A DNA stretch of 64,000 nucleotides. It comes from Selaginella moellendorffii. Its lineage: Eukaryota > Streptophyta > Lycopodiopsida > Selaginellales > Selaginellaceae. Shown in pieces: positions 42,863-54,500 of this stretch; position 1 is the stretch's first letter; every line of letters starts with the position of its first letter. Below the pieces are notes generated by a model. That model ran no database searches, was not told the DNA's origin, and worked only from the letters and a program-made list of their open reading frames with translations. Position numbers and translations under genes: made by a program. The stretch lies in assembly GCF_000143415.4 (NCBI RefSeq), contig NW_003314262.1:6080771-6144770 (forward strand). The letters are read 5' to 3'.

Positions 42863-45189
42863 CTGTAGAAGAGAAGCTTGTCAATCCATGAGAAAAAAAC
42901 GTTTTTTTTCCCTTTTTTTTCTACGTACTCCTTTTTCTTTGCGATTGTACGAGGAAGAACGAGATCTCGCGCTGCTTCTCCTGGCCAAGACAGAGGAAGA
43001 TACGCTCCCTTCGTAGCGGGCGTATAAAAGAAAAGCTCCAAAGCCCTGGCTCTTTGTAGTTCTTTGCGAAGTTCTCTCTATTTTTGTGGGTGGTCTGTCT
43101 GCGTGGAGCTCGATCCAGGCTGTTGCACGAAGGGCAAGAGAGATGGAGGAAAAAAATGAGGAAAAAAGACCCGAAAAAAGAAGAAATCGATGAGAGCAAC
43201 AGCAAAAGGACGAGCGATTCCAGGACGAGATGTTGGTTCAATTCAAGAGGAAGCAAACGATAACGAAAACGAAAGGAAACTGGGTGTTTTGATGCTGGCT
43301 GGCGCTCTCCAAATTATTTCCGAGATGGAGGAGGAGAATTGACAAATGCCCAACTCGACGCGTTTCCGGGCATTTGTTTTGCGCTGTGCTGTGCTGGGAT
43401 GGATGGGATGGATGCCTCAAAACCTGCAATACAAGAACACAATCGAGAAAGTCCTACACGGGACAAGGCTATAAATCGCGCTTGGATTTGGCAGAGGATC
43501 GAGCAAAAAGCCCGGCAGCGGAGATCGAATCGGATCTCGCGGTTCCCGCTGCCGATGCAGGGAACGAGGACGTGAGATTGCTCAGAGAGCGCAGCGGAGA
43601 AATGGGTTGCAGCAGTTTCCAGCAAATTATCGAGCCCACAAGGAGGAAATCGCTGGATCTTGTGGCTTGCAGCAGATGCCGCAGAGGGGCAAATGCTTTA
43701 TAGCGTTGGACCTTTGTGGGCGTGGTGCTGGTCGGCGTGGCCCACGAAACATGAATGCGTAGGATTTGAAAACACCGATTCCTGTTTGTATGAGCTAAGC
43801 GAAAAAGAGGAAAGCGAGAAAAGGAAAAGCTTTGGACGCAAATGGAATTGATTGCTCACTGCAAGGCTAGCTCGACCGCTTTCACTCTCACTATTGCGCA
43901 GGGACCCCCTTGCTCTGATCATCACAATTTGACCTGCTAGAGCGATGGAGATCAAGAGAGAAGCCAGACAATGGAAGCGATAAAGCAATGATGGGATGAC
44001 TCGATGATACTTCTTCTGCGATGCGCTCACAGAGCTCGAAAAAGAGCCAAGCGAGAGAGAGAGAGTGGAAAAAGCTATGATTTTTTTGAGACACGAAGAT
44101 GCGGTGGAGGGGATGGATTTCTCAAAGGCTGCGCCGCTTGCTGCCGCTACGCAGTCGCACTCGCCGTTGCAGAGATTTTTGGGAAGAAAAGGAAAAAAAT
44201 AAAGAAGAGGAGACCAAAACTATTGCCCGCATTCCGGAGAAATGCTCCGCTCCACTCATCTGGGTGATCCTGTGTGACCAATCATGATGATCCGGTCCAG
44301 TGGAACTTTCGCAGCCCAGAGAACTCGATCGAGAGAAAGAGATCGATCCAAAAACTCCGTTTGAAAGGCACACCACACTTGACAAAACCGATGAGAAACG
44401 ATTCGCAGGAATATTCGCACGTCGGGTGGGCAAATCTGGGCCGCTGGAATTCGAACCAGGCGCGCCGTAGATAACGGTCCCAGCTGTCACGGCGGCGGGG
44501 CCGTACTGACCACACACTTGGGCGATAGGGCTCGCATCCGACGGTGGGCGTTGTCCGGCGGTGGAAAAGAGTCACCTCGGTAAAGAATCTACACTGACAG
44601 TACTGTGGTAAAAACTTCACATCGGTCATGTTATTTCGATGGCGACTAGTGGCGCGTTAAAACAAAATGCGTGCTGATAATGATAATAATGGTCGCCGCT
44701 ACTTGTGGTTTTTTTTTTGGCCTGGCAGGAATCGAGCGTGCGACACCTGGCCGGCGGCTACAGAGCACAGGGTTTGAACATGGGACCGGATTCTAAAGCG
44801 GCGACTTTCCGCCATTTTGACCTCGAGACCAAAAATCTAGAAATGCCGTCAAGCAACGGAAGAAGAGGCAAATTATCTTTTCTTGTCATACATATCGCGA
44901 CGAAAGTCACGGGCATCTAGAAGGTCAATCCAAGAGATCTTTTCTCTTTTGGAGTGGCATGGCGATAAGAACAAACCAACGAACAACGCTCGGAGCGAAA
45001 ATGTATTAAAGTGACCAGTCAACGTAATTGACGAACCCTAGTAAACGAAATTGACTGGACTAAATCCTAGTCAGCGTCGTTGACTAGAACCAAAATCCAC
45101 TCCCTCCTACTTATAGTGAGCTTATTACAGGTGGTGCGAAATAAAAGGACCGAGTCTACATACAAGCTTGGCTTGGATGGATTGATTTT
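42863..45189. other. Long intergenic region between the LRR receptor and NDUFA13
   Basis: It holds the LRR receptor promoter and leader (CT-rich tracts near 42900) and no protein I can support. At 45008-45095 four TTGAC/GTCAA cores occur within about 85 bp in imperfect ~28-bp repeats (for example AATTGACTGGACTAA and GTTGACTAG), like clustered W-boxes, just beyond the 3' end of NDUFA13. Confidence 0.4.
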
Positions 45190-45900
45190 TTACAGTCGCC
45201 ACTCTCGGTTTTGGAAGATATCGCTCATCGGAGACATCCATCTCTTGGTGTGATAGACGCTCTCTCCGACCACCCAGCCGGGAACGTTGGCCATGATCCG
45301 GGCTTCCTCTTCCAGCTGCTTCTTACGAGCATTCGCATAGCTGCAAGAACCGAAGCTTGGAATTAGAATCGAAGTATAATTGTAGCTCGGAAAACCTTAC
45401 CTTATGTCCTGCTCGGCGAGAATGTAGGGTGTGATTGCGAAGCGGCAGGCTTTCTTCTCGAGTTTGCAAAGACTGCGTAGCGAGACAGGAATTTGAGATC
45501 AGAACCAGAGAAGAAACGAAAAACTAAAGAGGAGAAAACGAGCTAGATTGCAAAGCTGCGTATTTCAGGTCAAAACCAGAGAAGAAACGAGAAACTAAGA
45601 GGAGAAAATTGCAAAAACTGCACAGCGAGTGATCAAACCCAAGAGGAGAAAAGGAGCTAGAGGAAAGAATGCGGGTAAGAATGCATACCTGCGATATCTG
45701 TTGAATTGCCCGACCTTGTACAGTCCCCAAAACGTCATGAATCCCACCACGGCCATCACGGTGAGGCCGCTGGGGCCTGTGTTAGGGATTCTAGCGCCAT
45801 ACCTCACGGGTGGGAGCTTGTGTGGGAGCCTGTCCTGGAGAACGGGCAGCTCCTTCACGGAGCTCATGCCCTTCTGGCCGCGCACCACCGTCTCCGCCAT
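45190..45900 (-). CDS. NDUFA13: NADH dehydrogenase 1 alpha subcomplex subunit 13 (GRIM-19)
   Basis: Three exons: 45900-45689, 45472-45401 and 45340-45190, 144 residues. It starts [20 protein letters not shown], then [16 protein letters not shown], a single membrane helix ([20 protein letters not shown], ~residues 47-66), a basic stretch and the conserved end [19 protein letters not shown]. Length and layout agree with plant B16.6/GRIM-19, an accessory subunit of mitochondrial complex I in the inner membrane. Intron 1 is long for this genome (216 bp) because of internal duplications. The start codon is 42 bp from the stop codon of the PPR gene on the same strand. Confidence 0.95.
45473..45688 (-). 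repeat. Tandem duplications inside NDUFA13 intron 1
   Basis: A unit of ~65 bp with ACCAGAGAAGAAACGA and AACTAARGAGGAGAAAA occurs about two and a half times. Each unit ends with a version of the exon 2 acceptor region (TTTGCAAAGACTGCGTAGCG, ATTGCAAAGCTGCGTATTTC, ATTGCAAAAACTGCACAGCG), so the splice-site neighbourhood itself was copied. Confidence 0.8.
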
Positions 45901-45941
45901 CGCGCTTGAACCTCGCCAAGAACCCTAAACGAAGAAGAACC
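45901..45941 (-). promoter_or_regulatory. 41-bp gap with two telo boxes upstream of NDUFA13
   Basis: On the minus strand the gap contains TTTAGGGTT twice. Telo boxes (AAACCCTAA) are common in promoters and leaders of plant translation and housekeeping genes. The gap is too short for a whole promoter plus the 3' end of the upstream PPR gene. Confidence 0.65.
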
Positions 45942-47768
45942 CTAAATTGGGGCATGGCATTTGGGCGAGATATCAAAGAGATTTCTGGCCGCTCGCGCGC
46001 TGGCCGGGGAATCGCTCTGCACAGCTCCCGCGCCGAGGATCGTCGCCCACGCCACTGGATCGGGGCGGAATGGCATTCCCCTGAGGAGATTCTCGGCCTC
46101 CTGGAGCTGCCCGGATCGGCCCAGGATGTCGATCGCGCAGCTGAAGTGCTCGCGCGTCGGGGCGAGGTTGTGATCGCTGGCGAGGGACGCGAAGGAGCGG
46201 CAGCCCTGCTCGATCTTCCCCGTGTGGGCGAGCACGCTGAGCAACGGGATGAAGGAGAGTTCGTCCGGATTGGAACCCTCGAGCAGCATCGCGTGGAATG
46301 TGGCCAGGTCGTCGACGAGATTCCCAGACTGGGAATATGCCGCGAGCATGGAGTTCCATGTCACTGCTTGGACGAAGCACGAGCGTGGCATCTTCTCGAA
46401 GAAATTCCTTGCCTCACGAAGATTCCCTCCCCGTGACAATGCCACGAGGACCGCATTCCATGATACCTCGTTGCGGTCTGGCATATTCCCAAACAGGGCC
46501 ATGGAATCCCATAGATGCCCTGCCTGGGCATATGCGACGCACAGTGATGTCCACGTCACCACGTCTTTGTGAGGCATCGAATCAAAGATATTCCTGGCAT
46601 CTTGTAGATTTCCGTTGCTTGCAAACGCAGCTAGCATTGCGTTGTAGGCAGTGGTGTCCCACTCTGGCATGGAGTCGAATATGCATTTCGCATCTTCCAG
46701 ATGCCCATTCTGGGCGTGCGCTACCAGAAGGCTTGTCCAAGTGATCACATCTCGCTCCATGGCGTTGTCGAATATGCTTTTTGACTGGTGGATATCCCCC
46801 TGGTTTCCATAGCCAGCAATGAGGACATTAGACGATACTACGTTCCACTCAGCCATCGAGTTGTGAAAGATTCCTTGGGCATCCTGGAGATTCCCAGCCT
46901 CTATATGTAAGTGGATCATGGCCGTGCATGCGACCACATTCCACTCCGGCATGCTGAGAAAGATTCTCTTCGATTCCTCAAGATGCCCAAGAGTAGCATT
47001 TGCCTGCATCATGACCGTCCAGCTCACAGCATTTCTTTCGGGCATTTCTTGAAAGATCCTCCAAGCACCTAGTATATCCCCAGCGCTTGTGAATGCTGCC
47101 AGCATCACAGTCCAGGATACCACAGTCGTTTCCGGCATATTCTCAAAAAGCTTTATAGCTTTGGAATGATTCCCGTCATCGGCATATGCTTGGAGCAGAG
47201 CAGTCCAGGTGAGAACGTTTCTGCAGGGAATGAAATCAAACAATTTCTTAGATTCCTCAAGATCTTTAGCGCTGACATAGGCTGCAAGGATAGTGTTCCA
47301 CGACACGAGGTCTTTTTTCTCAGTGGAATCGAACACCCCTCGAGCGAGCTCCAGATGCCCATTCTCGGCATATGTCTTGATCATCATGTTGGCTGAGAAG
47401 ACGTTGGGTTTATGGATCCCTTGGAAGATCGCTACCGCCTCTTTCACTCTGCCACACTTCCCATACATCTCGATCAAGAGATTCGAAAGGAATGTGGAGC
47501 AGCAGTCGGCAACTTGCGCGTGAATTGCCTGCCCTCTCGACAAATCTCTAAGCCTCCCACATTCCTTGATCGAAGTTGCGATCCCAATCTCTTCTTTGAT
47601 TCGTGTGAGTTTTGCCCTAGAAAAACTCTCGAAAGATGTGGAGGGAGCAGATTCCATTAGTCCATTGGCCGTTCGATTGACCATACGTCTATAATCGTGC
47701 CAAGTCACCTGGAAAAAGCCGCCGGCCGACCACGTGTCATATGCCAACAGGCGAGATGAAAGCGACAC
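45942..47768 (-). CDS. PPR protein of 31-residue S/SS-type repeats, no DYW domain
   Basis: Intronless, 608 residues. An N-terminal leader of about 60 residues rich in Ser/Arg could be a mitochondrial or plastid targeting signal. Then RDLSRGQAIHAQVADC and LLIEMYGKCGRVKEA, followed by about 13 repeats such as VSWNTILAAYVSAKDLEES and VTWTSLLVAHAQNGHLEDA. The end has EHFSCAIDILGRSGQLQEA and stops at NLFDISPKCHAPI, without a full E1 motif, so the tail may have been lost. It is the shortest intact PPR here and lies close upstream of NDUFA13 in the same direction. Confidence 0.9.
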   Translation of the reverse strand: MSLSSRLLAYDTWSAGGFFQVTWHDYRRMVNRTANGLMESAPSTSFESFSRAKLTRIKEEIGIATSIKECGRLRDLSRGQAIHAQVADCCSTFLSNLLIEMYGKCGRVKEAVAIFQGIHKPNVFSANMMIKTYAENGHLELARGVFDSTEKKDLVSWNTILAAYVSAKDLEESKKLFDFIPCRNVLTWTALLQAYADDGNHSKAIKLFENMPETTVVSWTVMLAAFTSAGDILGAWRIFQEMPERNAVSWTVMMQANATLGHLEESKRIFLSMPEWNVVACTAMIHLHIEAGNLQDAQGIFHNSMAEWNVVSSNVLIAGYGNQGDIHQSKSIFDNAMERDVITWTSLLVAHAQNGHLEDAKCIFDSMPEWDTTAYNAMLAAFASNGNLQDARNIFDSMPHKDVVTWTSLCVAYAQAGHLWDSMALFGNMPDRNEVSWNAVLVALSRGGNLREARNFFEKMPRSCFVQAVTWNSMLAAYSQSGNLVDDLATFHAMLLEGSNPDELSFIPLLSVLAHTGKIEQGCRSFASLASDHNLAPTREHFSCAIDILGRSGQLQEAENLLRGMPFRPDPVAWATILGAGAVQSDSPASARAARNLFDISPKCHAPI

Positions 47769-48036
47769 TCGGCGTAAAGGCCGGATAGGGTTTTTGAAAT
47801 TCTCGTTTTAGGGCAATGCGATGGCGCGTCGATGATCGTCACGATTTCGTGATATTCGCAGGGATCCAGGTGTGCTTCGCGATCTTCGCGATTTCTAGGT
47901 GCATGTAACCGGGCAGCGGGCATTTCGATCGATTCGTGTCGGGATCGAGCGGAGGACAGGATCGAGGGATTGTTGGCTCCTGAGATGCGAAATTCATGAG
48001 TTCTTCCGCTGGCCGCTGGGTTTTGGATCGGGCGCC
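47769..48036. promoter_or_regulatory. Divergent promoter region, PPR gene and TMEM135-like gene
   Basis: 268 bp between two start codons pointing away from each other. It contains GATAGGGTTTTTG and TTTTAGGGCAATG, which resemble telo-box variants. No TATA box is clear. Confidence 0.5.
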
Positions 48037-50132
48037 ATGGCATCGCATCATCACGGGGATTTCTTGGAGAAGCCCTTGGCGCCGATTGTGGTCACGGCAT
48101 TGAACTCCAAGGAGCGAGCTGCGAGAGCTTCGATCGAGAAGGCCGAGGCCGAGAGGCGGTTGCGCGAGGCGGAGGCCCGGCTAAGAGAGGCGATCAAGGC
48201 GCTGAACAGGAGCCATGGGAAAGATCCGGAGGGGTCGCTGTACGATGGGAGGCATGCTCTTTGTCACCATGGAGACTCTTGCATCGCGAATGCGATTGGG
48301 AGCCTTTGCCAGAGCTTTCTTCTGGCGTATGGTGTGAGAGTTGGGATTGGCGTGCTGCTCAGGGCTTTCAAGCTTGCGAAGAGGAGACCCCATTACACAT
48401 TTCTCGATTTACAAGTAAGTGACGTCTTCGTTTTCTTCCGTGTTGATGGAAATACGCAGTTGCTATTGTCCGAGAAAAATCTTATTGTGAGGGAGGAAGC
48501 ATGCCGGACTGGTTTGCTCTTCGGTGGCTTCGCTGGAGCTTTCCATGGCATTCGATGCCTTCTACGGAGATTTCGAAACAAGGATACTCCGCTGAACGTG
48601 TAAGCGTCCGCCTTTTCTCTCTTGTGTTATCTAGCCTTACGTTCCCCACAGTTTTATAGCTGGAGCTTTTGCTGGGCTGTCTGTGCTCTCGCTGGATGAT
48701 CCTGCCAAAAGGCGGACTTTTGCTCTGTATTTGCTCGCAAGAGTTGCACAGGTACTAGCAGGTTTCATGATTTGGTTCCTTCGAAGTTTTCCTGAGATAA
48801 GACGCTTGCAGTGCACATACAACTCGGCAAAGGCGAAGGACAAGTTCCATTTTTGGGGAAGCCACTGGAAGCATGGCGATACTCTGCTGTTCTCCCTGGC
48901 TACCGCGCAGGTATAAGTTCCAATCTCACGCTAGTTTCCAGTCTCATTTTGAAATCTTTCAGATCATGTACGCGTACGTGATGAGGCCAGAAACTTTACC
49001 GGAATCCTACCTCGAGTTTATCATAAAGACTGGCCCCATTGCTAGGCCAGTTCTAAAAGCCGTGCGCGAGAGTTGCCGAGGTGGTCCAATCGACATAGCG
49101 GCTCTTTCAGCCTTTGTGGAAAGACGCACAGGTCAAGCTATCACGGGTTTGCAGCCTAATGCTCCTATCATACCTTGCTCGTGCGTCCACCCGGAATCTC
49201 CTTTTTGCTTCCAGCACAACATGAGAGCAATGCGCGCGACATTCAAGAAGACTTTCCCGCTGTATCTCTCTCTCACGTTCGTGCCGTTCGTGGTCTTGAA
49301 CGTCCAAAAGGTAACCTTTTTCTTTGCTTCTCTTTCCATCTCGTTTGTTCATTCCACTTGCTCTTGCAGTTCATGCAGGCACCAATGCACACATTCTGGA
49401 ACGCGCTCAAGAGCGCAGTGCGATCTACTTACTTCTTGTCCGCATTTGTTGGCATCTACCAGGTATGCTGTCTCTGGCATTACAGGTGATAGTAACTTAG
49501 CTCTGGCTTTTGGTCCCAGGGAATCATTTGTCTACAGCGAAAAGCCGTGACCAAAGACTTTAGATTCATCTACTGGTTCGCGGGAGCCATCGCGTCTCTG
49601 TCGGCAATGCTGGAGAAGAAAGGCCGGCGCTCTGAGCTAGCGCTGTATGTTCTTCCCCGAGCGGCGGATTCGCTGTGGTATATTTTGATAAACAGGCACT
49701 TGCTGCCTAACATCAAACACGCCGAAGTAAGCCTCTCTTTCTCCTCTAGTGTTTCCTTGGATTCTCACAAACTTGACTTGTATTTCTCTCTCCTTGAAAC
49801 AGGTAGCACTGTTTTGTTTGTGCATGGGCGGGCTCATGTACTACCATGAACACGAGCCGGACACCATGGCTCCATTTTTGCGGGGCTTGATACGGCGCTT
49901 CTTGAACAGGACTGGGGGGATGGACCAGCCTCCCGTGTTAAGCACCGCTTATCCTTATTTTCTTCCACTGGACGTTCCTTCCTCCGCCATCGCCATCGAG
50001 GACGGGCGCAACCATTTGCGTTTACATCTCAACCATCAGCATCAGCATCAGCAGCCGCCGTTGCGGGACGGGGTCGTCAACGGCGAAGATCCGCTCGAAA
50101 GGCTGCAAGCCGAGGCCTTCAAGGGACTGTAA
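48037..50132 (+). CDS. TMEM135-like multi-pass membrane protein
   Basis: Seven exons, all GT-AG: 48037-48414, 48460-48599, 48652-48910, 48963-49310, 49370-49462, 49520-49726, 49803-50132; 584 residues. The N terminus has a short coiled coil (ASIEKAEAERRLREAEARL), then several hydrophobic segments, including FGGFAGAFHGIRCLLRRF and FIAGAFAGLSVL, a Tim17-like Gly-rich pair seen in TMEM135 proteins. Conserved blocks include WFLRSFPEIRRLQ, YAYVMRPETLPESY, CSCVHP and YYHEHEPDTM near the end. TMEM135 relatives act in peroxisome and mitochondrial dynamics or lipid handling; the plant role is not settled. The first intron (45 bp) is in frame and could be retained, adding 15 residues. Confidence 0.88.
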
Positions 50133-51536
50133 GAGAGCTCTACTTTCTTCTTTTTGGTTCCTTCTCCTTGTCAAGCAAGGATCGTCGTTCCGAGCATTAG
50201 ACAACTTCCCGAAAACTTAGGAGAGCGACTCATGGCGTCCCTGAGGCATTTTGGAATCTCAAGCTTGCGATTTATTAAGTATTTTGGGTTGAGGACAAAC
50301 TATAGGATATAGTATTTCTCTCTGCATGTTGCATCCTACATCAACGGAGACATTCCCAGAAACGCCCACATCTCAAGATGGCTATTGCCGGAGCAGTGCC
50401 AGGACTCAAACGTCAAAGAGTGCGGAGGCCTAGGTGTTTAGTGACAAAGTCAACAACAGTCAATTAAGTCAATACGATGTTTACCAATATGAAAATCGAA
50501 GAGCTCAAAGGTTAGGCGAATGAGCAGGCGATCGAGGAGGTGCAGGGCAAGCACTTCGGAGAGGGTATGGCGCTCGCGTGAGAGAAGAAGAGAAGGAAGG
50601 AAAGCTCGCCTCGATGCAATAACGATGCAAGACATGGCACAAGCAAGCCGAAGGGAGGGAAGAACTACCGCTGTACAAGCCTATTGATCCAGCGGCAAGT
50701 AATGTGATTGTCAAGCCCAAGCGCCAAGGCTCAAACGTCTGCCGAGTCATGAGCAGGTTCCACGACTCGGAGTCCTTTGAAAAACACTTCGGTTTCGCTT
50801 CTCTTTTCCAGAGTTCTCCTTCACAACTTTTGTTTCTTTCTTCCTCGAAATCCGGTTGCAGCAAGCCTCCAATGCGGTACCGATACGTACGACTACAACT
50901 CACCGTCCAGCGAGGAAGACAGTCGCTAGCTCTTCTTCGTGACTTTAAATTTCATAGTCAACTGGAGCTCTGCGGGTAAAGTAGAGATTTGGAACTAAGA
51001 CTTTCTTTTGGACGAATGGACCCCAAGAGGAAACATTCCATTGTTGCCACCATGGAATGAGAGAAACGAGGAAGAACTGTCCTTGATATGAGACGGAGAG
51101 GGTTTATAAAGAGGGATCTAGCACCTCTAGACTTTGCATGGCCTTTCTCATCCATCCATCGATACATTTGAAACTATCAACATTAACTTGGAAAAAGCAA
51201 AGATCTATCAGAAGGCTGCCTTACATGTAAATTGGTTCACTTCAAGAAGATTAGGAAGTGATTCTTCTTAGTTGTTGGCATTGGCAGTGAAGATGGAGCT
51301 CGACTCTATGGCGATCAGGCACTAAATGGAATAAAAAGCTTGGATTTGCTTGGGTGATAAAGATATGTATGCACTTGGCCTTCGAGTAAAATGACACAGC
51401 TCTCGGAACATTTGCCTCTAAAGGGCATTATGTGATTGGGAGATGACCAAGGAATCTAGAATTTTTTTATTTTTTGTTTTTTCGTTTTTCCTGGAAAGGA
51501 TGGTTCTTGTCTGGAAAATAAAGAGGACGAAGTCAA
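50133..51536. other. Intergenic region, no gene recognised
   Basis: 3' flanks of the TMEM135-like gene (plus) and the limit dextrinase gene (minus) converge here. A GTTTATAAAG at about 51107 could be a TATA box but no gene follows it. Frames up to 130 codons show no family resemblance. Confidence 0.4.
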
Positions 51537-54500
51537 TCAGCAGCATCGCTTCTCGACGAAAACCGCGGTTGTTCGTTTGGGAATAGCGAAGGTTCCATTG
51601 TCGCAACTGGAGGCCTTGACGAGCTCGTCTTGGGAAGCGGCCTGTTTGGAGGAAGCCAGAGTTAGTTCCTTTCTTTCCAGGCGAAGAATATAGGCAGTGC
51701 GTTACCTGGACGGGGTGGAGTTCTAGTTTGAAGCCTCTCAAGAGGCCAACTTTGAGGATTCCCTCGTCCGGACGAGCATTGATTACGACGACGATGATCC
51801 GAAAGCTGCCAGAGAATAAGTTAGAGAGATCCCAAAGCTCCTTACAGAGAGAGAGAGAGAGAGCATACATGGAGTCGATCTGGAGGAGTCCAGGCTCTCC
51901 TTCATCGCCATCATGAATGCTCATGACTATAATCCCGGGAATTGCCGCAGGGCCGGTGTTGTGGAACTGCAGTCTAGCCTGGAAGAACCCCGATAGTAAT
52001 TGAGTGTTTGTGTGAAACTGCAGCGTGCTTACCTGGATGGCGTTGACGGTTTTCAGTCGAAAGAGTGGGGACGAGAATCTGATCTTAAGCAGATCTTGGA
52101 AGTTTGCTACGGCCGCGAGAATGTGATCCTTGCTCGGTCTCAATGACTCGTTACCTAGAAGCTTTCTCATGCTGAGAAAGGAAGCTTGTGTCAGCCTATG
52201 AGAGACGAGTAAAGCAGCGAGGCGAGCTTACATTGGCCATTTTTCTCCGTTTTTGCTTTTCGGTGGCAATCCGACTCCCCAGTTGTTTGTTTCATACGAA
52301 AAATCAAGCCTGGAAATGCCAAATGAGAGCAGAACTTTGCTTCACTGCGCCAGACCTATTGAACCAGTCTCCCGAATTGTAAGAATCGCGATCAAGTGAC
52401 TTCGAGCGAAGCATATCCTCTCCAGCATGGAAGAAAGGAATTGCCTGATTGACATGGTTAAGCGAAATAACATAAATCAAAAGCTATCTACCTGTGACAA
52501 TGCAACTATGCTCGAAGCGAGATGATTGACACGACAGCGATCCTCCAAGCTCACACTTTCCGCCACCTATGAAAAAGACGATAAGTACAAAAGGAAGCCT
52601 TTACACAAACACAAACCTTCATCATGATGATGTCAAAGAGAGTTTCATTGTCATGAGCAGAGACATAGTTAATCTACAAAATGCAAAATCAGTAGGCAAA
52701 CAGAAATACATTTATCAAGCATACTATTTCAGTTGGAGACGCAGCGTAGGCAACGGGTTTACCATCGTGCGTCAAAACCTCACACCCTTTAACCTGTGAA
52801 AGAGATCTTGGTTTCTTTTCCACGAGAGAGCCACAAAAATAGTTACCTCTCTACCCTCAAAATCCACGAAAACGTAGTCTCTTAAATTTCCGGCCAATCC
52901 AAGCTGTAAGAAAACATGAGCTCTTGAAGTCCATTTTGAGCAAGCTTACGATTATCCTATCTTTGCCGCGAGCCAAATTCTTGGCCATGTTCTCTTCATC
53001 GCCTTGAGGTAAACTGTTTGGCTAGAAAATGCAAATGCAGGTCAGAAAGAAACAAAAAAAAAAAAAAAGAAAACACAAGAGGCACCTGCAAAGAAAGGCC
53101 TGTGAATATTCCTTGCTCGAGAGGATCACCGAAAGGAGATCCACCAATAGCCGAATCTCGCATTCGATCGTTAAAACTGCCACTCTGATATTGTAAGAAC
53201 ACACTTCAAACAAAAAGACATTGCGTCACCTGCCGATTTGACTTCCTGGCAGGTTAAGTTGCGTTGCATTAACACCTCGTCCATTTCCGTAAACCTCTCC
53301 AAAATCCCAGCCTTCTCCGTATCTGAAAACGAACAGGGCTTACAATTATGCCAAAAGCAAAGGCACGAAACCGCACAAGTAAATTTTAGATCCATCCACA
53401 CCGTCTTTCTCTTCAGTTAAACTCTGAACTGCAGTTTTAGCTCGCATCTGAAACAAGATATTAGTCCAACTTCCAAACTGGCACGAGATGCAAACCATAG
53501 TTCTTTTCATGATATGTCCCATAAGGTCGAACCTGAACCCGTCCACCTAGCATCGATCAAGGCGACGGTAAGAATAAACGAAAGACAGATTCCAGACCTT
53601 ATACTGTGTCGCCCACATCAGCAGGTCATCAACTATCAACCGGTCGACCATGTAAAACTCGCTCGCAGTATTGTTCATGCATGTACTGTTTTCAATGACT
53701 CCGTCTTTGTTTCGACGAAGATAATATCCGGGAACAACCTACATTTGATTCAAAGAGTGAAAATTAGTGCCAGCAGATTTAAAAGCTTACTTTATCCAGA
53801 ACAGAGAGATGATCCGAAGGACCATTTCCGTGCAAATGGTTGTACACAACGTCCAAGACAACTCGCAGGCCCAGGCGATTTATCGACTGATAGAAATATC
53901 CGTTAGTTCAGAAAAGTCACGAGCATTAACAATTACCTGGACCATTGACCGAAATTCAAATGTTCTGCAGGGTCCGTTTGGATCCGTGGAGTAGCTTCCG
54001 TCGGGAACACCCCAATTGACGGGGTCGTATCTGCACCATTTAAAAAGCAAACATTTACTTTCTAGTTCCTGGGAAAAGGTACCCCCAATTAAATCCATCT
54101 TCGTTTTGTATAGCTACAACAGCCTCCTGTTGTTCTTCGGAATCTGGTGGAAGTCCCTCCAGTCTGTCGTAATCTAGCAATAATGAAGTTGCTGTGCTTA
54201 GACCCCAAGGTAATTTTGATATGAAGCGTTTACCAAGCGTCTTCCATTTTTCCTTGACTTCATTAACACTTCCGAAGTCAAAACTAGGAAGAAGGTGTAC
54301 ATGAGTGAGACCTGCCTCAGCTAAACTCCTCAGGTGCCTCACTCCAGCAGATTCCTGCGACACGCCAGCCACATGAACAAAAGCAATACTTTGAATCTGT
54401 ACAAACCATTTCAGAAAATGCTAGAAACGTTCCTCGTAGATTTTCAGGTACTGTTTGGTCTCTTGCACTGAAACGACAGAGAAAATAAATATAATGCCCA

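Noticed and set aside
48415-48459. Read-through of the first TMEM135-like intron
   Set aside because: It is in frame, but it has good GT and AG sites, the length fits other introns, and the added residues interrupt the conserved block.
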